Assembly: GCF_005765165.1 (NCBI RefSeq) | Contig: NZ_VCIW01000019.1 | Span: 99,936 to 163,935 of the forward strand | DNA from: Paenibacillus antri | GTDB taxonomy: Bacteria; Bacillota; Bacilli; Paenibacillales; YIM-B00363 | Direction of reading: 5' to 3' | Length of the DNA stretch: 64,000 nucleotides | The notes under the pieces: generated by a model | Told to the model about the DNA's origin: nothing | Seen by the model: only the letters and a program-made list of their open reading frames with translations | The model's database searches: none | Program-made: the position numbers and the translations under genes | Shown: one piece after another, positions 34,425 to 42,808 of the stretch | Numbering within the stretch: the first letter of the stretch is position 1 | Layout of the letters: each line of letters begins with the position of its first letter

Positions 34425-34976
34425 TTATTTCTGTTCGTCGATTCGCCCTTCGTCCCACGCGCGCTCCAGAATGCGAGACACCGTCTCCTCAGGCGTCCAT
34501 TCGGTGGAATCGAGCCACAGTCCGAGCTTCGGCGTCTCCGTCCGCAATACGCCGTCCAGCTGGGACGGCGTCCAAATCCCGTACCCCTTCTTCCCCCGGC
34601 CGGCCTCCCGCGCTTCGACGGCGGCGACGGAGGGGCACAGCACGACCAAATACAACGGCCGGTGGCCCACATACGACAGAAAATCCATCAGCAGCGTCCC
34701 GACCACGACGTCCTGCATCACCACGTGAAATCCAGCCTCGAGATACGCGTCCGCCGCTTGCGCGGCCAGCCGGTACCGCAAGCGAAGCTGCTCGAGCCCG
34801 TCCGCATCGCCGTCCGGCTTCGCTTCGACCCGATCGTTCACGATCATCTTACGGAAGACGTCCCCGCGGAGATGAACGGATCGTTCGAATCGCTCCGCCA
34901 GCAGCTGCGCGACGGTCGACTTGCCGCTTGCCATAATCCCCGTTATCAAGAACAAATGCGGTCCGCTCGGCTGCAT
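34425..34976 (-). CDS. P-loop kinase-like ATPase (AAA_33/zeta-like fold)
   Basis: 183-residue cytosolic P-loop protein. Walker A is GIMASGKST (about 13-21), followed by HLRGDVFRKM where the aspartate is expected to act on the substrate hydroxyl, VVMQDVVVG as a Walker B-like strand and EAREAGRGKKGYG as a lid. Small kinases of this fold phosphorylate antibiotics (chloramphenicol phosphotransferase), tRNA or UDP-sugars (zeta toxins). No antitoxin is adjacent, so a toxin role is unlikely. GGAGGGG precedes the ATG at 34976. Confidence 0.82.
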   Translation of the reverse strand: MQPSGPHLFLITGIMASGKSTVAQLLAERFERSVHLRGDVFRKMIVNDRVEAKPDGDADGLEQLRLRYRLAAQAADAYLEAGFHVVMQDVVVGTLLMDFLSYVGHRPLYLVVLCPSVAAVEAREAGRGKKGYGIWTPSQLDGVLRTETPKLGLWLDSTEWTPEETVSRILERAWDEGRIDEQK

Positions 34977-35097
34977 ATGCTTCCCCTCCCGCTCCCTGTT
35001 AGAATTTCGCTATCTTCGAATGATATCGGAATCGCCGAGAGGTGGCAACGGAAATCGCGTCCACGAAGCCTTCTATTGTCACAAGCCCGCATATTGC

Positions 35098-35352
35098 CTA
35101 GGAAATAGGACCTCCCGCGCGAAAATCAGCCAGTCCCTCTTCCGAGACCGGCGCGCCAGAGGCGTCGAAGAACGCGAGCTTTATTTGCAGCATGCCGCGT
35201 ACATGAGTCAGAATCTCTGCATGGCTACTTGCAGCGTCGCCTCTCCCGATGGGACGTCTTCGATCGTCTCCGAGAACGTGTCCAGCATCATGGCGAATAA
35301 ATCGATGATTTCCAAGATTTTGTTCTTCGGCAGCAGCGCCGCGACCGAAGTA
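35098..35352 (-). pseudogene. Frameshifted gene remnant next to the repeat array
   Basis: Read leftwards, one frame gives a protein-like stretch (TSVAALLPKNKILEIIDLF, then MMLDTFSETIEDVPSGEATL) ending at a stop after AMQRF, while the neighbouring frame continues with ILTHVRGMLQIKLAFFDAS and SEEGLADFRAGGP to a TAG at 35098. Both look like real protein (amphipathic helices, normal composition), and together they suggest one gene broken by a frameshift near 35220. There is no start codon or ribosome binding site, and the 5' end meets the 51-bp repeats. Family not recognised. Confidence 0.45.
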
Positions 35353-35363
35353 CCATGTAGGTG

Positions 35364-35602
35364 TAAGCGCAAATTTGAGCTTATAAGCCGCGGTTCCGTA
35401 TAACAGGCCGCTTTAAGCGCATTTCTGAGCTTATAAGCGGATTTTTCCGTCTAACAGGCTGTTCTAAGCGCATTTTTGAGCTTATTAGCGGAATTTTCCG
35501 CTTAACAGGCTGATCTAAGCGCATTTCTGAGCTTATAAGCGGAATTTTCCGCATAACTGGCCTCCCTAAGCGCATTTTTGAGCTTATTAGTGGCCCCCCC
35601 CC
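35364..35602. repeat. Tandem array of 51-bp double-palindrome units
   Basis: Five copies beginning at 35365, 35415, 35466, 35517 and 35568 (period 50, 51, 51, 51; the last is partial). Each starts AAGCGCATTTYTGAGCTTA and contains two palindromes: GCTTATAAGC (variant GCTTATTAGC) and GCGGAATTTTCCGC, joined by a TAACAGGC spacer. The period is divisible by three, so one frame stays open and encodes 17-residue repeats (MRLxxPVxRKIPLISS), but with no ribosome binding site. Inner copies are more alike than the outer ones. The last copy runs into a C-tract and the nagA terminator. Similar intergenic repeats occur in Paenibacillus genomes, from general knowledge. Confidence 0.9.
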
Positions 35603-35614
35603 TTGCCGCCCACG

Positions 35615-35643
35615 AAAAAAAGGACGCCTCCGCGAAGGCGTCC
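35615..35643 (-). terminator. Strong terminator after nagA
   Basis: Perfect stem GGACGCCT/AGGCGTCC with a TCGCG-type loop and seven T residues in the minus direction. Confidence 0.9.
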
Positions 35644-35648
35644 CCCAT

Positions 35649-36803
35649 CTATGCCCGGCGATAGACCACGTTCCCGCCGACCATCGTCCACTCGACTTCG
35701 AACCGCTCGTCCAACAGCACGAGATCCGCGTCCGCGCCCGCCTCGATCCGGCCCTTCGTCGGCAAGCCGAGCAAGTCGGCCGGCGTCCGCGTCGCCATCT
35801 CGACGGCGTGTCGCAGCGGAATGCCCGCGTTCACCGTCTTCGCCAGCGCCTCGTTCATCGTCACCGTGCTCGACGCGAGCGTGCCGTCGGCCAACGTCGC
35901 GACGCCGTCCGCCACCTTCACTTCGTGCCCGCCGAACGTATACGTGCCGTCGCCCATGCCCATCGCCTGCAGCGCGTCCGTGATCAACACCATCTTCTCC
36001 GGCCCCTTCTCGCGATACAAGAGGCGAACCATCGCCGGGTGCAGATGCACGTCGTCCACGATCGCCTGTACGCTGACGTGCTCCGCCTCGAAGGCGGCCA
36101 AAATCAGGCCCGGATCGCGGTGATGGATCGGGCGCATGCCGTTGCAGCAATGCGTGACGTGACTCGCGCCGCCGCGGAACGCCTCGACCGCTTCCTCGTA
36201 CGTCGCGTCCGTATGCGCAAGCGCCGGGATGACGCCTCGCTCCTTCAAGAAGCCGATCATCTCCATGCCGCCCGGCAGCTCCGGCGCCAACGTCACCATA
36301 CGGATCAATGAACCCGCCTTCTGGAGAATGAGGCCCATCTCGTCCCGATCCGGATGGCGCAAATATTTCTCGTTCTGCATCCCTTTGCGTTTCACATTCA
36401 AGTACGGTCCCTCGATATGCATCCCGACGATGCGGGCGCCCGGCTCGCGGCCGACCGTCCGCGCGACGTTATCGATCATCGTCAGCAAGTCCTCCAACGT
36501 GGACGAGACGGACGTCGCCAGGAACGACGTGCACCCGGTCCGCGCGCAAGCTTCCGACACGACCTCCACGCTCTTCGTCGTGCCGTCCATCATATCGAAG
36601 CCCTCGGCGCCATGGATATGGACGTCGATCATACCCGGAATAAGCAATCGTCCGTTCCCGTCGACGATCTCGTCGACGTCCGTCCAGGCGGCGTCGGCTT
36701 CCGCATGCACGGAGACGATGCGGCCGTCCCGCACCAACACGCTGCCTGAAGCCGTCTCGTCGCCGGCGATCAAGCGGATATTTCGGATTCCCGTAGTTGT
36801 CAT
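35649..36803 (-). CDS. nagA: N-acetylglucosamine-6-phosphate deacetylase
   Basis: 384-residue amidohydrolase that converts GlcNAc-6-phosphate to glucosamine-6-phosphate in amino-sugar recycling. Metal-site and substrate motifs are MIDVHIHGAEGFDMMDGT (about 56-73), the glutamate in GMHIEGPYLN (about 127), ALAHTDATYEEA (about 192), SHVTHCCNGMRPIHHRDPG and the catalytic aspartate in VLITDALQAMGMGDG. I start at ATG 36803 (MTTTGIRNIRLIAGD), because the open frame to 36884 has no good start. No nagB or PTS gene is adjacent, so the gene is isolated here. Confidence 0.93.
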   Translation of the reverse strand: MTTTGIRNIRLIAGDETASGSVLVRDGRIVSVHAEADAAWTDVDEIVDGNGRLLIPGMIDVHIHGAEGFDMMDGTTKSVEVVSEACARTGCTSFLATSVSSTLEDLLTMIDNVARTVGREPGARIVGMHIEGPYLNVKRKGMQNEKYLRHPDRDEMGLILQKAGSLIRMVTLAPELPGGMEMIGFLKERGVIPALAHTDATYEEAVEAFRGGASHVTHCCNGMRPIHHRDPGLILAAFEAEHVSVQAIVDDVHLHPAMVRLLYREKGPEKMVLITDALQAMGMGDGTYTFGGHEVKVADGVATLADGTLASSTVTMNEALAKTVNAGIPLRHAVEMATRTPADLLGLPTKGRIEAGADADLVLLDERFEVEWTMVGGNVVYRRA

Positions 36804-36885
36804 GTTCGGCTTCACCCTTACTGAATAAGTTATTACCCAGTATACCCCGGCCGCGAGGCGGCTGCCACGTTCGGAATTATCCATA

Positions 36886-36913
36886 GAAAAAGAGCGAACG
36901 CCTCCGTCCGCTC
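36886..36913 (-). terminator. Terminator after the DinB-family gene at 36927
   Basis: Stem GAGCG.AC/GT.CGCTC around a short loop and TTTTTC in the minus direction. Confidence 0.7.
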
Positions 36914-36926
36914 TCGACTCGCATGT

Positions 36927-37409
36927 TTATAGATCCGGGGCGATCAAGCCCCGCCCGATGACGTTGGGAGACACCGGCGCCTTCCCGACTTCCCGCGCCC
37001 ATACCGACAGCTGTCCGGCATGATGGATATGGTGCGCGACGACGTGGCGCATAATTTCGCCCCAGGCGTCTATGACGACCGTGCCGTCCGCGCGGCGATC
37101 GTAGAACGGCCGCCGCTCCAACCCGTCGTGCCAGCCGTCGACGAACGCTTCCACTTCGGGACGAAACCGCCGGTCCAGCTCCTTCACTCGCTCGAGGCTC
37201 CGGTATTCGGCGAAATCCTCTTGGAAATCCGGTTCGCCCTGCATGACGCGAATCCAGCTCCACTCCACGTCGACCATATGGAACAGCGTACGCAGGATGC
37301 CGCCGACGCCGCCCGTCCGCTCGCGAAGCAGCTCTTCCTCGGGGACGTTCTCGCACCACGCATACCACGCATCGCGCACCATCCAGTTGTACCGAAACAT
37401 CGTCTTCAT
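36927..37409 (-). CDS. DinB-family protein
   Basis: 160-residue helical-bundle protein of the DinB superfamily. Metal-binding histidines are expected in TLFHMVDVEWSW (about 44) and in the clustered HVVAHHIHHAGQ (about 122-133). Members are putative metal-dependent transferases or stress proteins of mostly unknown function. It starts 15 bp after the helicase stop and probably belongs to the same transcript; GGGGG precedes the ATG. Confidence 0.86.
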   Translation of the reverse strand: MKTMFRYNWMVRDAWYAWCENVPEEELLRERTGGVGGILRTLFHMVDVEWSWIRVMQGEPDFQEDFAEYRSLERVKELDRRFRPEVEAFVDGWHDGLERRPFYDRRADGTVVIDAWGEIMRHVVAHHIHHAGQLSVWAREVGKAPVSPNVIGRGLIAPDL

Positions 37410-37424
37410 GGCCGGCCCCCTACG

Positions 37425-38780
37425 TTATCTTCTGCCCGAACCCCGTTGCGTCCGATTCGCGCCGGCTGTAGACGCCGCCACCGGCTGCTTCCGCGGCTGC
37501 GACGGCTGCGACTGCGGCCCCCGCTGCTGACCCCGCGGTTGTTGGCCTTGCGGCTGCTGCCCCCGAGGCTGCTGACCTCGCGGCTGTTGCCCCCGCGGCT
37601 GCTGCCCCCGCTGCGGCTCCGGCTTCGCGGCCGGCATCGCGCCGGTCATCGGGTACGGGTGGTCCTTCACGACCGGGATCGTCTTTTTCGTCACCTTTTC
37701 GATATCCTTCAAGTACGGAATCTCTTCCTGCTCGCAGAAGGAAATCGCTATGCCGCTGTGTCCGGCGCGCCCCGTCCGGCCGATCCGGTGCACGTACGTC
37801 TCCGGAATGTTCGGCAGGTTGAAGTTGATGACGTGGGACAGCTCTTCGATATCGATGCCCCGCGCCGCGATATCCGTCGCCACCAGCACGCGCGTCGTGC
37901 CGTTCTTGAAGTTGTTCAACGCCGCCTGCCGCGCGTTCTGCGACTTGTCGCCGTGAATCGCTTGGGCGGAGATGTTCGATCGCGTCAGCCCTTTGGCGAC
38001 GCGGTCGGCGCCGTGCTTCGTGCGCGTAAACACGAGCGCGGACGAGATCGATCGGTCCTGCAGCAGGTCCGTGAGGAGCTTCTGCTTATTTTCCTTATCC
38101 ACGAAATAAAGGGATTGCTCGATCCGATCCACCGTCGAGGACACCGGCGTCACTTCGACGCTGACCGGGTTCACGAGCAGCGAATTCGCCAGCTTCGAAA
38201 TTTCCGGCGGCACCGTCGCCGAGAAGAACAGCGTCTGCCGCTTCGCCGGAACCGCCGCGATGACCTTCTTCACGTCGTTGATGAAGCCCATGTCGAGCAT
38301 GCGGTCGGCTTCGTCCAACACCAAAATCTCCACGTGCCGCAGATCGACGACCTTCTGGTTAATCAAGTCGATGAGGCGCCCCGGGGTCGCGATCAAAATG
38401 TCCACGCCGCGCTCGAGCGCCTGCTCCTGCGGCTTCTGGGACACCCCGCCGACGATCGAGACGTTCTTCAAGCCCGTGAACCGGCCGTACGCCTGCATGC
38501 TCTCGTCGATCTGAATCGCGAGCTCCCGCGTCGGCGACAGGACGAGCGCGCGAATGCGGCGGCGTTCCCCCTGCTTCCGCGGCCGCGAATGCAGCAGCTG
38601 AAGGATCGGCACGGAAAAGGCCGCCGTCTTCCCCGTCCCCGTCTGCGCGCAGCCGAATACGTCGCGGCCGGCCAGCACGGCGGGAATCGCCTGCTCTTGG
38701 ATCGGCGTCGGCTTCTCGTAGTTTTCCTTCGCCAGCGCCTGCAGGATCGGGGGGATTATGTTCAATTCTTTAAAGTTCAT
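37425..38780 (-). CDS. DEAD-box RNA helicase (RhlE-like) with GQQPR-repeat tail
   Basis: 451-residue ATP-dependent RNA helicase. Motifs in order: Q motif ([13 protein letters not shown]), I (AQTGTGKT), Ia (PTRELAIQ), Ib (TPGRL), II (DEAD), III (SAT), IV (ALVFTRT), V ([10 protein letters not shown]) and VI ([10 protein letters not shown]). The C-terminal 70 residues are a basic, disordered tail with at least six near-perfect copies of GQQPR, encoded by a 15-bp tandem repeat at about 37530-37615. RhlE-type enzymes help ribosome assembly and mRNA decay, often in the cold. Confidence 0.93.
   Translation of the reverse strand: MNFKELNIIPPILQALAKENYEKPTPIQEQAIPAVLAGRDVFGCAQTGTGKTAAFSVPILQLLHSRPRKQGERRRIRALVLSPTRELAIQIDESMQAYGRFTGLKNVSIVGGVSQKPQEQALERGVDILIATPGRLIDLINQKVVDLRHVEILVLDEADRMLDMGFINDVKKVIAAVPAKRQTLFFSATVPPEISKLANSLLVNPVSVEVTPVSSTVDRIEQSLYFVDKENKQKLLTDLLQDRSISSALVFTRTKHGADRVAKGLTRSNISAQAIHGDKSQNARQAALNNFKNGTTRVLVATDIAARGIDIEELSHVINFNLPNIPETYVHRIGRTGRAGHSGIAISFCEQEEIPYLKDIEKVTKKTIPVVKDHPYPMTGAMPAAKPEPQRGQQPRGQQPRGQQPRGQQPQGQQPRGQQRGPQSQPSQPRKQPVAASTAGANRTQRGSGRR
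37530..37615. repeat. 15-bp coding tandem repeat in the helicase tail
   Basis: Copies of CCCCGCGGCTGCTGG-like 15-mers encode GQQPR six times. The in-frame period lets copy number change without breaking the gene. Confidence 0.75.
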
Positions 38781-38902
38781 TAAGGGTCTCCTACTCTAGT
38801 TCTCCATTTGAAATCGTAAGTTCAACCGTACCACACTTAAGCGCAATTGAAAAGGAAGGGACATGGTATAATGGACGAAGAACGCAGGGAGGTTTTTGGA
38901 AA

Positions 38903-40912
38903 ATGAATTCGACTCCTCCGTCGCCGTCCCGGCGCAACGTGGGCATCTTCGCCCACGTCGACGCGGGCAAGACGACGACGACCGAGCATCTCTTATACGA
39001 AAGCGGCCGCATCCGCGCGCTGGGCGACGTGGATCGGGGCACCGCCTCCACCGATTGGTTGGACGTCGAACGCGAGCGCGGCATCTCCGTGCGGGCGGCG
39101 ACGACGATGTTCCAATGGAACGGCGTCTCGGTCAACGTCGTCGATACGCCGGGCCACGTCGACTTCCTCTCCGAGGTCGAGCGGTCGCTCCGCGTCATGG
39201 ACGGCGCGGTTCTCATCCTCTCGGCCGTAGAAGGCGTGCAAGCCCAGACCGAAGTGATCTGGCATGCGCTCCGCAAGCTGGGCATCCCGACGATCCTCTA
39301 CGTCAACAAGATGGACCGCGTCGGCGCCGACGCGGCTCGCGTCCTGAACGATATCCACAAGCACCTGTCGCCGCTCGCGACGCCCGTACAGCAGCCCGTC
39401 GGCGCGGCGGAGACGTTCGACGGCGCAAGGGACCTCTGGAACGCCGCCGAACGCGAGCCTGGCGCGATCGAAGCCCGAACGAGGCTGATCGAGAGCGTCG
39501 CCCAGACGAGCGAAGCGCTGATGGAGCGGTATTTCGAGGAGGGCGCGCCCGATACCGATACCGGCTTGGCGGCGTGGCGGACGACCTTCCGTTCGCTCGC
39601 AAGGTCGAGCGCCTTGTTCCCGGTGCTGTTCGGCGCCTCGAGCAAGGGGATCGGCATCCGCGAGCTGATGGAAGCCATCGCCCTGTACCTCCCCGAGCCC
39701 GGCGGCGACGCGTCGGCTCCCGTCTCCGGCGTCGTCTTCAAGATCGAACGCGACAAGACGATGGGACGCATGGCGTACGTCCGCTTATACCAAGGCACGC
39801 TTCGCAACCGCGACCCCATCCGCAACCTGACGCTCGGCGCCGACGAGAAGGTAACGCAAATTCGGAAGGTCGACGGGCAGAAGTCGGAGGACGTCGGCGT
39901 GCTGACGGCCGGGGACATCGCGGCCGTCTGCGGCCTCCAGCAGGCGCGGATCGGCGACGTGCTCGGCACCGGGGAAGGCGTGCCGGAGGAAGCGAAGCTC
40001 GCGGTCCCGCTCCTTACCGTGCAAGTGCATTGGGCGAACGAACAAGACTACCCGCGCGTCGTCGCCGCCCTGCACGAGCTCGCGGACGAGGATCCGCTGC
40101 TGTCCTTGCAGTGGCTGCAGGAAGAGCGGGAGCTCCATCTGAAGGTAATGGGGCCGATCCAGCTCGAAATTTTGTCCCGCTTGCTCGAGAGCCGCTTCGG
40201 CCTTTCCGTGACGTTCGGGCAGCCGTCCGTCATCTACAAGGAGACGCTCCGCGGCGCCGGAGAAGGCTTCGTCGCGTACACGATGCCGAAGCCGTGCTGG
40301 GCGATTCTGCGCTTTAAGATGGAGCCGCTGCCTCGAGGGGCCGGCTTGCGATACGACGCGCAGGTGCGCACCGAAGACTTGCTGCCGCAGTACCAGAACG
40401 AGGTCGCCCGACGCGTCCCCGAAGCGCTGCAGCAAGGCTTGTACGGGTGGGAGGTCGTCGACGTGGGCATCAAGCTCGTCGAAGGGCAGCACCACGTCTG
40501 GCACACGCATCCGCTCGACTTCGTCGTCGCCACCCCGATGGGCATCATGGACGGCCTGAACCGGATCGGCACGAAGCTGCTCGAGCCGATGCTCCGCTTC
40601 CGGCTGACCGTGCCCGAAGAGTTCGGGGGCAAGGTGATGAACGATCTCGTCCTCATGCGCGCGACGTTCGAAGCGCCGGAGCCGCACGGCGACCGAATGA
40701 CGATTCACGGCCGCGTGCCCGTGGCGACGTCGCTCGAATACGCGGTCAAGCTCGGGTCGATGACCAAGGGCCGCGCCGCGCTGTCCACGTTCTTCGACGG
40801 CTACGAGGAGTGTCCGCCGGACGTTCGGGCGGAGCGCCCGCGCCGCGGCGTCAATCCGCTCGACACCGCGAAGTACATTCTCAGCGTCCGGAACGCGCTG
40901 TCGTCATCCTAA
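38903..40912 (+). CDS. Tet(M)/OtrA-like ribosomal-protection translation GTPase
   Basis: 669-residue EF-G-like GTPase. G1 is AHVDAGKTTTTE (about 16-27), G2/switch I RGISVRAATT, G3 DTPGHVDF, G4 NKMD; domains II (MGRMAYVRLYQG), III, IV and V follow. Length (about 640-670) and the RGISV switch fit the Tet ribosomal-protection group better than EF-G (about 690, RGITI). These proteins dislodge tetracycline from the ribosome; chromosomal relatives in soil Firmicutes may instead be ribosome-rescue factors. GGGAGG lies ten bases before the ATG, and TATAAT (38866-38871) forms the likely -10. There is no leader peptide like that of tetM. Resistance is inferred, not shown. Confidence 0.85.
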   Translation: MNSTPPSPSRRNVGIFAHVDAGKTTTTEHLLYESGRIRALGDVDRGTASTDWLDVERERGISVRAATTMFQWNGVSVNVVDTPGHVDFLSEVERSLRVMDGAVLILSAVEGVQAQTEVIWHALRKLGIPTILYVNKMDRVGADAARVLNDIHKHLSPLATPVQQPVGAAETFDGARDLWNAAEREPGAIEARTRLIESVAQTSEALMERYFEEGAPDTDTGLAAWRTTFRSLARSSALFPVLFGASSKGIGIRELMEAIALYLPEPGGDASAPVSGVVFKIERDKTMGRMAYVRLYQGTLRNRDPIRNLTLGADEKVTQIRKVDGQKSEDVGVLTAGDIAAVCGLQQARIGDVLGTGEGVPEEAKLAVPLLTVQVHWANEQDYPRVVAALHELADEDPLLSLQWLQEERELHLKVMGPIQLEILSRLLESRFGLSVTFGQPSVIYKETLRGAGEGFVAYTMPKPCWAILRFKMEPLPRGAGLRYDAQVRTEDLLPQYQNEVARRVPEALQQGLYGWEVVDVGIKLVEGQHHVWHTHPLDFVVATPMGIMDGLNRIGTKLLEPMLRFRLTVPEEFGGKVMNDLVLMRATFEAPEPHGDRMTIHGRVPVATSLEYAVKLGSMTKGRAALSTFFDGYEECPPDVRAERPRRGVNPLDTAKYILSVRNALSSS

Positions 40913-40916
40913 TCAG

Positions 40917-41735
40917 CTATAAGCCCTTGCACCAGAACGTGTTGACGAACGCGGTGCGGAAGCCGGCCTTTTCCATATTGGCATGACTGGGCGTGCCGAA
41001 GACGACGTCCGTATAGACGGCCTTCGCGCCGAGGCGAGCGGCGTCCGCAAGCCTTCTGCGGATCAAGGCGGTCTGGCAGCCGCGCCCCCGGTACGCGTCG
41101 AACGTATAATCGTTGGCGAGGTACGCCTCGGCGCCGTGCAGGAACAACGACGCCATCGCGGCGGGCCGGCCGTCGATTTCGATCATGTAATTGCGGAAAT
41201 GCGGCTGCCGAAAATACCCCTTCGTCCGCTCGATCGTCGCATCCGCGATGGACTGCCCCGGCGAAGACGCTTCGATCCAGCGGATGAACGTCTCCGCCGC
41301 GCGCTCGGTCACCAGACGGATGTCGAACGGGCTTGCCGTCACCGCCCCACCCTCTTCCGCCGCTTCGGACGGCTCCGCCGCCAAGAACGCGAGCTGCTCC
41401 GCCGGGAGGAAGCCCGCGTCGGCCAACGCGCGGCTCGCCTCCGGTCCCATGCGGTCCGGCGTCATGTCGAAGCAAGGCGCGGCCTCGCTGTCCGGGTAGC
41501 GGGCCAAGATCTCCTGCAGCCTTGGAACGTCGCCGGCGCCGAACCCTTTGATTCGGTTATAGTACATCGAGTGCGGGTCCGTCCGATCCCGAAGCAGGAC
41601 GCACCCACCCAGCTCGATCGCTTCGACCTGCCGCTCCGTCGGCGTAAGGGAACGTCGAGCGTTCCACTTCGTCAGCTCGAGCTCCATCCGTTCGATGTCC
41701 GCTTGCAATTCCAGAGGTTTCTTATTAGCGTTCAA
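40917..41735 (-). CDS. GNAT-family N-acetyltransferase
   Basis: 272 residues with a C-terminal GNAT domain (about 140-270): the acetyl-CoA pyrophosphate loop is DAYRGRGCQTALIRRRL (Q/RxxGxG/A form) and the late strand is NMEKAGFRTAFVNTFWC. The N-terminal half (about 1-130) has a degenerate acetyltransferase-like region with no clear CoA motif. Substrate unknown. It converges on the Tet(M)-like gene with a 4-bp gap and no terminator. Confidence 0.84.
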   Translation of the reverse strand: MNANKKPLELQADIERMELELTKWNARRSLTPTERQVEAIELGGCVLLRDRTDPHSMYYNRIKGFGAGDVPRLQEILARYPDSEAAPCFDMTPDRMGPEASRALADAGFLPAEQLAFLAAEPSEAAEEGGAVTASPFDIRLVTERAAETFIRWIEASSPGQSIADATIERTKGYFRQPHFRNYMIEIDGRPAAMASLFLHGAEAYLANDYTFDAYRGRGCQTALIRRRLADAARLGAKAVYTDVVFGTPSHANMEKAGFRTAFVNTFWCKGL

Positions 41736-41744
41736 TCGTTTCCG

Positions 41745-42764
41745 TCATCCTTCCTTCACCGCTCTTGCAGCCGCCTCCATCGCGCCGACGACGCGGTCGC
41801 ACCACGCATCGAATTCGGGGTCCTCTTGTTGAAGCTCCGGATGCTCCAAGATGTTCCGGATCGTCGCCTTAAGCCCTTGATCGAGCCGCGTCGTCGCCAC
41901 GAAGTCCGGCACGAGCCGCTTCAGCTTCGCGTTGTCGAAGACGACCGAGTTCGCCTTGTCGCCGAGCAGGCCGCCCCGATAATCGATGTCGCCGCACTCC
42001 GCGAGAAACTCGGACGCCACGTGCACCGCGCGAAGCTCGACGCCGAGACTGTCCGCGATAATCTCGTAAATCTGATTCCACGTCACCGTCTCGTCCGACG
42101 TGATGTGCACCGACTCTCCGATCGCGTGAATGTTGCCCATAAGCCCGATGAAGCCCTTCGCGAAGTCGCTGTTATGCGTCATCGTCCAGAGCGACGTCCC
42201 GTCCCCGTGGATAATGACCGGCTTGTTCTCCAACATTCGCTTGGCGACCTGCCAGGTCCCCTTGCGTCCGTGAACGCCGAGCGGAATGGAGCGCTCGTCG
42301 TACGTATGGCTCGGCCGGACGATCGTGATCGGGAAGCCGTCTTCCCGATACATCTTCACGAGATATTCTTCGCAGGCGATCTTGTTGCGGGAATACAGCC
42401 AATACGGATTGGATAAGGGCGTGCCTTCGGTAATGCGATAGTCGGACAGCGGCGTCTGATACGCCGAAGCCGAGCTGATGAACATGAACTGCTTCGTCTT
42501 TCCGGCGAACAAGCGGTAGTCCCGCTCCAGCTGGGCCGGCTCGAACGCGATGAAGTCGGCCACGACGTCGAAGCGCATGCCGTCGATCAAGCCGGCGACC
42601 TGCGCTTCGTCGTTGATGTCGGCCGTCAGCGCACGAACGCCGTCCGGCAGCCGGTCGTTCCGGCGGCCGCGATTGATCACATACAACTCGTGCCCTTGCT
42701 CCGCCAACTGTCTCGTTATCGCGGAGCTGATCGTTCCCGTGCCTCCGATAAACAGCGCTTTCAT
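41745..42764 (-). CDS. NAD-dependent epimerase/dehydratase (extended SDR)
   Basis: 339-residue Rossmann-fold protein. The nucleotide-binding motif is FIGGTGTISSAI (residues 5-16, GxxGxxS form of the atypical extended SDRs), with ISSASAYQ and YSRNKIACEE in the catalytic region (YxxxK present: YSRNK), followed by VRPSHTYDER. Related to plant-type mRNA-binding/reductase-like SDRs. Substrate unknown, possibly a nucleotide sugar. It lies between an acetyltransferase and an aldo-keto reductase on the same strand. Confidence 0.86.
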   Translation of the reverse strand: MKALFIGGTGTISSAITRQLAEQGHELYVINRGRRNDRLPDGVRALTADINDEAQVAGLIDGMRFDVVADFIAFEPAQLERDYRLFAGKTKQFMFISSASAYQTPLSDYRITEGTPLSNPYWLYSRNKIACEEYLVKMYREDGFPITIVRPSHTYDERSIPLGVHGRKGTWQVAKRMLENKPVIIHGDGTSLWTMTHNSDFAKGFIGLMGNIHAIGESVHITSDETVTWNQIYEIIADSLGVELRAVHVASEFLAECGDIDYRGGLLGDKANSVVFDNAKLKRLVPDFVATTRLDQGLKATIRNILEHPELQQEDPEFDAWCDRVVGAMEAAARAVKEG

Positions 42765-42808
42765 AAACCCGCCTCCGTAGAATCGTTATAGGTAAGGCGA
42801 AACGAGTG

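Noticed and set aside
34425..34976. Zeta-type toxin of a toxin-antitoxin pair
   Set aside because: The P-loop fold is similar, but there is no antitoxin-sized gene next to it and the protein is small; a metabolic or resistance kinase is at least as likely.
35381..35575. A 64-codon minus-strand frame made of 17-residue repeats over the 51-bp array
   Set aside because: The frame is open only because the period is divisible by three; there is no ribosome binding site, and the palindromes explain the sequence better. Kept as a repeat, not a gene.
35364..35602. CRISPR array
   Set aside because: The units are directly contiguous with no unique spacers, and no cas gene is present.
38896..40317. 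A 473-codon plus-strand frame overlapping the Tet(M)-like gene
   Set aside because: Same strand, different phase, Arg-rich and motif-free; the GTPase frame has all G motifs and the ribosome binding site.
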